A stretch of DNA of 64,000 bases from Sorangium aterium (GTDB lineage Bacteria; Myxococcota_A; Polyangia; Polyangiales; Polyangiaceae). The stretch lies in the NCBI RefSeq assembly GCF_028368935.1, contig NZ_JAQNDK010000002.1, positions 496,001 to 560,000 of the forward strand, in the 5' to 3' direction. Below are positions 54,884-61,082 of this stretch, one piece after another. Positions within the stretch are counted from its first letter, which is position 1, and every line of letters begins with the position of its first letter. A program made the translations under genes and the position numbers. The notes below the pieces were generated by a model that was not told where the DNA came from, searched no databases, and saw only the letters and a list, made by a program, of their open reading frames with translations.

Positions 54884-55201
54884 TCAGCGGGCGCCGAGCT
54901 CGTTGGAGTACGAGCCGGCGCTCTCCTGGACCTTCTCCTGGATCTCGTGCTGGGTCCGCTGCGCAGCGCCCAGGGCGCGATCCTTGGCCCTCTCCGCGCG
55001 CTCGCGCAGCCGGCTCGTGCTGTCGCGCAGCCGGCGGCGAGCCTCGTCACCCGACGTCGGCGCGACCAGGACGCCGACCCCGACGCCGAGGGCGACGCCG
55101 AGGCCGAGCCCGACCGACACCGGAACGATCCAGTCGAGTGAGCTCCTTCTCCTGTAGGGGAACATATCGGCCATGTAATTGACGAGATCGTCTGCCTTCA
55201 T
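54884..55201 (-). CDS. YtxH-domain small membrane protein
   Basis: 105 aa, starting at ATG 55201 with GGAGCC upstream. Near the N-terminus, LDWIVPVSVGLGLGVALGVG is a TM segment with a Gly-rich face, followed by APTSGDEARRRLRDSTSRLR and an amphipathic helix (AKDRALGAAQRTQHEIQEKV). This is the YtxH pattern of gas-vesicle/general-stress-associated proteins. It is followed in the same direction by the YflT-like gene (187 bp downstream). Confidence 0.8.
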   Translation of the reverse strand: MKADDLVNYMADMFPYRRRSSLDWIVPVSVGLGLGVALGVGVGVLVAPTSGDEARRRLRDSTSRLRERAERAKDRALGAAQRTQHEIQEKVQESAGSYSNELGAR

Positions 55202-55331
55202 TGTGGCTCCGTCGGTTCGCATCGCGTGGGGGCGCGTAACGTGTAGCCCTCAGCGTGGATTCACGTGGCTGGAACAGTGACCGGCGGGACGTGAGGCAGC
55301 GCGCATGCCAAGGGCATATTGCGCACGGAGG

Positions 55332-55358
55332 GGGCAGGGCAGGGGGGCTGCCCTGCCC
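55332..55358 (-). terminator. Perfect 11-bp stem-loop after cysteine-rich lipoprotein
   Basis: GGGCAGGGCAG and CTGCCCTGCCC flank a 5-base G (minus: C) loop, about 34 nt past the minus-strand stop. It is a strong stem without a U-tract. Confidence 0.6.
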
Positions 55359-55391
55359 GAGGTGCGATCGCGGCGGAGGAGCGCCGCAGCG

Positions 55392-56513
55392 TTACCGGCA
55401 GAAGCCGTCGATGCAGATCTTGCCTTCGCTGCAGGGCGTCTCGGGATCGCAGTCGCCGCCGAGGTTGTCGCTCGACCCGCAGACCTGGTGCTCGCCGGAG
55501 AACGTCGCCACGGTCCTGCACTCGCTCAGCGAGGGCGACTGGTTGTCGCAGGCGTTCGGGTTCGGCTGGTCGCACGAGATGTAGCAGCTGTGGTGCAGAC
55601 AGATCGATCCCGCCGCGCAGACGTCCTGCGCTCCATCCTCGCCGCACACGAAGTTGCTCGACTGATTCGGGATGCAGCCGTTCTCGACCCAGACGTCGCC
55701 CTCGGGGCAGCTGGCTCCGTCGCTCCTCGGAACACAGGCGCCGTCGACGCAGACGGCAGAGGGGCCGCCGCAGTCGTCCGTGATGACGCAGGGCTGCGCA
55801 GGGTGGGAGCAGATGCCGAGCGTCGCGTCGCAACGGTAGCTGCTGGGGCAGTCCGCATCCTCGCTGCAGGCCGGCGTGCATTTGCCCTCGACGCACTTGT
55901 CGTTGACCGGACACTGCGTCTGATCGAAGCACTGGTCCTGGGGCGCGGTGCAGATGCCGCTGACGCAGAGGTAGTCAGGGCCGAGGCGGGCGCAGTCGGC
56001 GTCGGCGCCGCACGCGGCCGGGGTCGCCGGCACGCAGGTCGCATCGGCGTCGTCGCCCTCGCAGACATAGCCGTGGATGCACCCGAGCGGCTCGCCGCTC
56101 GGAAGGACCTGATCGCAGCTGCCGGGCTGACACGTGCCATCCGGCGCGCAGGTCTCGCCATCGGCGCAGTCGTCCGGGTTGCCGCAGTACACGACGTCGC
56201 CCGGGGCCCCGCCGCTGCCCCCCTCCCCGGAGGTGCCGCTCGCGACGCAGGCGGCGGTGTGGTCGTCGGCGATGACGCACTCGAAGCCCCGGCTACACCC
56301 CCAGGTCGTGCAGTCGCCGATGTGGCATTCGTTGTCCTCGCCACAGGTCTCGTTGATCCCGCAGTCGGCTGGCTCGTTACAGCCGCTCGGGATGCTGGGC
56401 CCGCAGTCCTCTGCATCACAGAAGTGGCTGTCCGCGTTGTCGTCGTAGATGGGGCAACCCGCGAGGAGGGGCGCCAGCACGCTCGCGAGACCCAGCAGAG
56501 TAAGTCGCTTCAT
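55392..56513 (-). CDS. Cysteine-rich lipoprotein with repeated EB/Dickkopf-like modules
   Basis: 373 aa. Signal peptide MKRLTLLGLASVLAPLLAGC (lipobox Cys20). The mature part has about 50 cysteines in repeated short modules of the form C-x(5)-C-x(4-6)-C-x(5)-C (for example DDCADGETCAPDGTCQPGSC; TQCPVNDKCVEGKCTPAC; ADCPSSYRCDATLGICS). These are disulfide-rich EB-module-like folds often seen in myxobacterial surface proteins. A Gly/Ser linker near residue 95 separates the first group. A role in extracellular binding is possible; function unknown. Confidence 0.85.
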   Translation of the reverse strand: MKRLTLLGLASVLAPLLAGCPIYDDNADSHFCDAEDCGPSIPSGCNEPADCGINETCGEDNECHIGDCTTWGCSRGFECVIADDHTAACVASGTSGEGGSGGAPGDVVYCGNPDDCADGETCAPDGTCQPGSCDQVLPSGEPLGCIHGYVCEGDDADATCVPATPAACGADADCARLGPDYLCVSGICTAPQDQCFDQTQCPVNDKCVEGKCTPACSEDADCPSSYRCDATLGICSHPAQPCVITDDCGGPSAVCVDGACVPRSDGASCPEGDVWVENGCIPNQSSNFVCGEDGAQDVCAAGSICLHHSCYISCDQPNPNACDNQSPSLSECRTVATFSGEHQVCGSSDNLGGDCDPETPCSEGKICIDGFCR

Positions 56514-57014
56514 TCACCGTCTCCCGAAAGCATTCGGCCGCCCGGCGTCGAGGAGCCGCGCCCTCGCGCGTGACGGTCGCGACCGGACGAGCGTAGCAAG
56601 CGACATGCCCCACACAAGCCTGGCGAGTCGCGGCGTATTTCGGCGCGTATTTCGGCCGATCGCGCGCTCGCCGTGAAGCCGCGTTCACGTCGGCATGTGG
56701 CCTCCGCGCGCGGCGAGGCGAGGCGAGGCGAGGCGAGGCGGGCGCGGCCCGGCCCGGAGGTGCCACGCCTCGCGGAGGGGCACGCCGCGGCGGCCGCTGC
56801 GTCGGGGGGACAGGGGGTCCGCAGACGACCGTGAACCCTGAACCGCGGGGGAAAGCGGAGGATGGCGCGGCGCAGCGCGACCCTTTGGGGCGCACAGGGG
56901 AACCCGTGCTACCGTTCCGCCGAGTTCCGGGCGGCTACCTCCGAACGAGGAACCCCGGCAGGCTCGCGCCTGGGGGGCCAGCCGTTCGCGAGGACACGGG
57001 GACCGGTCGAGCAG
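56514..57014. other. Divergent intergenic region with pentanucleotide array
   Basis: About 500 bp between the cysteine-rich lipoprotein and the zinc-ribbon gene. No gene is supported. It contains the AGGCG array at 56712-56740 and the two promoters, not identified. The zinc-ribbon frame stays open through its right part without a convincing start. Confidence 0.45.
56712..56740 (+). repeat. AGGCG pentanucleotide tandem array (x5-6)
   Basis: GGCG followed by five exact AGGCG units. It is non-coding, about 200 bp upstream of the lipoprotein start on one side and 275 bp upstream of the zinc-ribbon gene on the other. It could vary in copy number. Confidence 0.9.
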
Positions 57015-59144
57015 ATGGATGTCACCTGCGAGCGTTGCAGCACCGAGTACGAGTTCGACGACGCGCTCGTGTCGGAGCGCGGCACGACGGTCAAGTGCAC
57101 GAACTGCGGCTTCCAGTTCAAGGTCCGCCGCACCGACGGCGGGCTCCCCGAGACGTGGGTGGTGCGCACGCTCGGCGGCCGGGAGCTCGAGTTCAAGATG
57201 CTCCGGGAGCTCCAGGCGGCGATCACCCAGGGCCAGATCACCCGCGACGATGTGATCTCGCGCGGCAACGCGAGGCCGCGGCGGCTCGGGTCGATCGCGG
57301 AGCTGGAGCCGTTCTTCAAGGGGCCGGGCGGCATCGTGATGGCCGGGACCGCGCTGGGCATCGGCGGGCCCTCGCCGTTCCCTGGCCGCTCGAGGTCGCT
57401 GACGCCTCCAGGGCTCGGCGGTCCGGCGCCGGCGCAGACCGAGGGCTCGGTCGCGATCCCGCTCCCGCGGGCGGAGAGCGACGCGGACGCCGCCCCCGAG
57501 TCCATCCACGACGCAGAGACGATCGTTCGGGACGTGCGGGAGGTCCAGTCGGGCAAGGAGCGCCCGTCGCCGCGCCGCGGGGCGCAGACCGCGGCCTACG
57601 ATTCCGAGGCCAGCGCCCCCGCGCGGGTGATGACGAAGCCGAGCGCGCTGCCCGGGGTCGTGGTGCCGCCGGAAGAGGCGCCGCCGCTGCCGGACGGGCA
57701 CCCTGCGCGCCGGCAGGAGCCGCGGACCCTCCGCGGCGCGGGGGTCGCCGAGGTGCGCCACGGCAGCGTCAGGCCCGGGCCCGCGGACGCCGGCGGCGAA
57801 GGGCAGGTGCGCGCCGCCGGGGCCGTGCCGCTGCGGATCCCGAACAGCGTTTCCCCGGCACGCCTCGAGCGCGCCGTCGCGTCCGCCGACAGCCCGGGAG
57901 AAGAAGCCCCCGTGGCGCGGCGCGGGTCGCCGCGCGCGGCGAGCGAGGACCACGCGGCGCGGAGGGCAGCGACGTCGGGGTCGCCGACCGCAGCCGTGGA
58001 GCCCGAGGGGCGTCCCTCCTACGTCGACGAGGGGGACGGCGATGCCGGGATCACGTCGCTGCCCTCGAGGAGGACGGGGATCGCGCGGTGGGTCGTCGGC
58101 CTCATCGTCGTCGGCCTCATGGTGGTGAGCGCGGCGACCCTCGGGCCGAAGTACCTCAAGCCGGCCGTCCAGACCCGGCCTGCGCCGAGCGACGATCGCG
58201 TCTCGGCGCTGCTCGCCGAGGGTGAGCGGAGCCTGGCCGAGGGGGATCCGGAGACGGCGAGGGACAAGCTCGTCAAGGCGAGCGCGCTCGCCGAGGACGA
58301 CCCGCGCGTCGCGGCGGCGCTGGCCCGGGTCGAGACGGTGAACGCGGACGTGCGGTGGCTGCGGCTGCAGCTGCTCGCCGCAGGGGACGCGGATCTGGAC
58401 ACGGTGCGGCACGATCTCGACATCGCGATCGAGCGCGCCCGCAAGGAGGTCGAGCACGCGCGGCGCGTCGCGCCGGCGAACGCCGAGGTGACCCGCGCGG
58501 CGATCGATCTGCTCCGCATGCAGGGCGATCTCGCCTCCGCACGGAAGCTCGTCGGCGCGATCTCGGCCGAGAGCGCGCAGCCGGAGAGCGCGCTGACGCT
58601 GGCCGCGCTCGATCTCGCGGAGGCTCATCCGAGCTGGGCCGCCGTCGTCGAGCGGCTCCGGACGGCGGCGAGCATCGAGCAGAGCCCCGGGCGAGCGCGG
58701 GCGCTGCTCGTCTATGCGCTCGCGAGGTCCGGCGATCTCGCGGCCGCGCGCGCCGAGAACGAGCGCCTGCTGGCGACGAGCCGGCCGCACCTGCTCGCGC
58801 GCCCGCTCCGGGCCTTCATCGACCGGCTCGAGAAGGCGCAGGGGGAGCCAGGCAGCGTCGCCGAGCCGGCGTCGAGCGCGCGCGTGGAGAGCCCGCGCGC
58901 GGGCTCTCCTCCGCCGAGCCCATCGACCGCGGCGAGCGCTCCTCCCGCGAGCCCGCCGGGGCGCGCTCGGCGCGAGCCGGAGCCGGAGCCGGACGACGGC
59001 CGCGTGCCCGACGACTACGTCGCCCCGGGCGGCGCCATCGATACGAGCGATCTCCCCGGCGTGCATCCGCCGCCGACCGCCACGCCCGGGGCGACGACGC
59101 CGCCGGTCGACACCTCGGATCTGCCTGGAATGAAGCATGAGTAA
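57015..59144 (+). CDS. Zinc-ribbon, GYF-like single-pass membrane protein with helical repeat C-terminus
   Basis: 709 aa from ATG 57015; the frame is open upstream but the zinc ribbon begins here. The MJ0042-type zinc ribbon CERCSTEYEF...CTNCGFQF (two CxxC pairs, about 4-35) is followed by a GYF-like segment WVVRTLGGRELEFKML, then QAAITQGQITRDDVISRG. A disordered Pro/Ala/Arg-rich part comes next (about 120-350), then one TM segment (WVVGLIVVGLMVVSAATL) and helical, TPR-like repeats. The Pro-rich tail is DTSDLPGVHPP, then DTSDLPGMKHE. Such myxobacterial proteins probably work at the membrane as signalling adaptors (inference). SppA overlaps its end by 8 bases. Confidence 0.78.
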   Translation: MDVTCERCSTEYEFDDALVSERGTTVKCTNCGFQFKVRRTDGGLPETWVVRTLGGRELEFKMLRELQAAITQGQITRDDVISRGNARPRRLGSIAELEPFFKGPGGIVMAGTALGIGGPSPFPGRSRSLTPPGLGGPAPAQTEGSVAIPLPRAESDADAAPESIHDAETIVRDVREVQSGKERPSPRRGAQTAAYDSEASAPARVMTKPSALPGVVVPPEEAPPLPDGHPARRQEPRTLRGAGVAEVRHGSVRPGPADAGGEGQVRAAGAVPLRIPNSVSPARLERAVASADSPGEEAPVARRGSPRAASEDHAARRAATSGSPTAAVEPEGRPSYVDEGDGDAGITSLPSRRTGIARWVVGLIVVGLMVVSAATLGPKYLKPAVQTRPAPSDDRVSALLAEGERSLAEGDPETARDKLVKASALAEDDPRVAAALARVETVNADVRWLRLQLLAAGDADLDTVRHDLDIAIERARKEVEHARRVAPANAEVTRAAIDLLRMQGDLASARKLVGAISAESAQPESALTLAALDLAEAHPSWAAVVERLRTAASIEQSPGRARALLVYALARSGDLAAARAENERLLATSRPHLLARPLRAFIDRLEKAQGEPGSVAEPASSARVESPRAGSPPPSPSTAASAPPASPPGRARREPEPEPDDGRVPDDYVAPGGAIDTSDLPGVHPPPTATPGATTPPVDTSDLPGMKHE

Positions 59145-60993
59145 GCGCCGAGCTCGAGGGGTGCGATGGACCGGCGTCGGCGCCCTCGCCGTGGCGGCGT
59201 CGATGGCAGGGTGCAGCGGGAGAGAGCGAGCGGCGCTGCCGGCGCCGCCCGCGGCGGGCCTCGACGAGCCGGCGGTCATCGAGATCGATCTCTCGCGCGG
59301 GCTCCCCGAGAGCGCGTCAGCGTCGCTGTTCGGCCCGCCGAGCGGCAGGACCCACGTGCAGCTCGTGCAGTCGTTGCGAGCGCTCTCCGGGTCCCCGAGC
59401 GCGAAGGGGTTCCTCGTGCGGCTCGGGAGCGCGCGCCTCGCGTTCGCGCGGGCCCACGAGATCGGCCGGATCCTCGGCGATGTCCGCGCGTCGGGGCGAC
59501 CGGTCGTGTGCCACGCGGACGAGTACAACAACGCGACCATGCTGCTGGCGTCCATCGCGTGCAGCAAGCTCTGGCTCAGCCCTGCGGGGCAGGTCGACAC
59601 GGTGGGGATCGCGGCGCAGCTGGTGTTCGCGAAGGGGCTCCTCGACAAGCTCAACGTGGACGTCGACTTCCTCCAGGTGGGGAAGTTCAAGGGCGCGAGC
59701 GAGCCGTTCACGCGGGAAGGGGCGAGCCCCGAGGCGCGCCGATCGCTCGAGTCCGCGCTCGGCGGGGTCCGTGAGGCGTGGCTCTCGGCCATCGTGGAGG
59801 GGCGCGGCAAGGAGGAGCTCCGGGAGGCCCTCGAGGACGGCCCGTTCGCTCCTGAGGAGGCGAAGGCGAGGGCGCTCGTGGACGAGATCGGCGATTTCGA
59901 GTCCGCGACCGAGGACGCGAAGAAGCTCGCCGGCACCGAGCGCTCCGTGCCGCGGTTCGGCGGCGCCCCGCGCGATGCGAGCCTCTCCCGGAGCCTCGTG
60001 GACGTGTTCCGCTCGGTCTCCGGGGCGAGCTCGCTGGGGACGCCGCACGTGACGGTCGTCCCGGCGATCGGCGGCATCACCATGAGCGCCAAGGGGATGC
60101 CCATCGGCTCGTCGGACGGGATCGGCGAGCGCGAGCTCGGGCAAACGATCACGCGCCTCACCGAGGATCCGAGCGCGAAGGCGGTCGTGCTCCGGATCGA
60201 CTCGCCCGGCGGATCGGCGCTGGCCTCGGATCTGCTCTGGCAGAAGCTGATGCGGCTGCGGCAGAAGAAGCCGCTGGTCGTCTCGATCGGCGGGATGGCC
60301 GCGAGCGGCGGCTACTACCTCGCCTGCGCTGGCACCAAGATCGTCGCCGAGCGGACGAGCATCATCGGCTCGATAGGCGTCGTGGGCGGCAAGTTCGCCG
60401 TCGGGAAGGCGCTTGCGGACATCGGGATCAACGCAGAGACGGTCGCGGCCAACCCGGATCCTCAGCGGGCAGCGCGCGCCGCGTACATGTCGGCGCTCAC
60501 ACCCTGGGACGAGCCCACACGCGCCCGCGTGCTCGCCTCCATGGAGGCGGTTTACGATCTGTTCCTGAAGCGCATCACGGCCGGACGGAACCTCCCGCTG
60601 GAGACGATCTCGCCGTCGGCGGAGGGGCGCATCTTCGGCGGGGTCGAGGCCGCAGGGCGCTCGCTCGTCGATGAGCTCGGCGGCCTGGAGCGAGCGATCG
60701 CGCTCGCGCGCGAGCTGGCGGAGCTGCCGGCGGATGCGCCGGTCGAGATCGAGCAGGACGAGGGCGGGCTGCTGGAGCTCCTGGCGACCGGCGACGAAGC
60801 CAGCGAGGGCAGCGCGCGGGCTCCCGACCGCGCAGCGCTCAGGGAGCGCGCGCGGGAGGCGATGGCTTCCGTCCTCCTGCCGGAGTGGCTCGGCGTCGCG
60901 CCGGAGGTGGGGACATTCGCCGCCTCCATGGCGCCTCTCCTGGCCGGAGAGAGGGCGCTCACGGTGTTGCCGTTCGCGGTGACGCTCCGGTAA
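59137..60993 (+). CDS. sppA: Signal peptide peptidase SppA, long form
   Basis: 618 aa, tandem-domain type (67K). The lipobox ASMAGC suggests it is lipid-anchored rather than TM-anchored as in E. coli. The N-domain has the catalytic Lys185 (VGKFKGASEPF) and the C-domain the Ser390 (GGMAASGGYYLACAG), the Ser/Lys dyad split between domains. VLRIDSPGGSALASDLLW is also typical. It degrades leftover signal peptides in the membrane. The ATG overlaps the end of the zinc-ribbon gene by 8 bases. Confidence 0.93.
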   Translation: MSKRRARGVRWTGVGALAVAASMAGCSGRERAALPAPPAAGLDEPAVIEIDLSRGLPESASASLFGPPSGRTHVQLVQSLRALSGSPSAKGFLVRLGSARLAFARAHEIGRILGDVRASGRPVVCHADEYNNATMLLASIACSKLWLSPAGQVDTVGIAAQLVFAKGLLDKLNVDVDFLQVGKFKGASEPFTREGASPEARRSLESALGGVREAWLSAIVEGRGKEELREALEDGPFAPEEAKARALVDEIGDFESATEDAKKLAGTERSVPRFGGAPRDASLSRSLVDVFRSVSGASSLGTPHVTVVPAIGGITMSAKGMPIGSSDGIGERELGQTITRLTEDPSAKAVVLRIDSPGGSALASDLLWQKLMRLRQKKPLVVSIGGMAASGGYYLACAGTKIVAERTSIIGSIGVVGGKFAVGKALADIGINAETVAANPDPQRAARAAYMSALTPWDEPTRARVLASMEAVYDLFLKRITAGRNLPLETISPSAEGRIFGGVEAAGRSLVDELGGLERAIALARELAELPADAPVEIEQDEGGLLELLATGDEASEGSARAPDRAALRERAREAMASVLLPEWLGVAPEVGTFAASMAPLLAGERALTVLPFAVTLR

Positions 60994-61082
60994 AGCGCGA
61001 GATTGCACCTGAAGATTGGCCTTGTACCTCGGTCGTTCTGGTAGGCTGAGCGGGTTCAGCACACCCGAAGCGGGTCGCCGAA

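Noticed and set aside
56685-60161. A 1,158-codon minus-strand open frame
   Set aside because: Antisense to the zinc-ribbon and SppA genes, whose catalytic residues and lipobox are intact; no motif in the antisense product.
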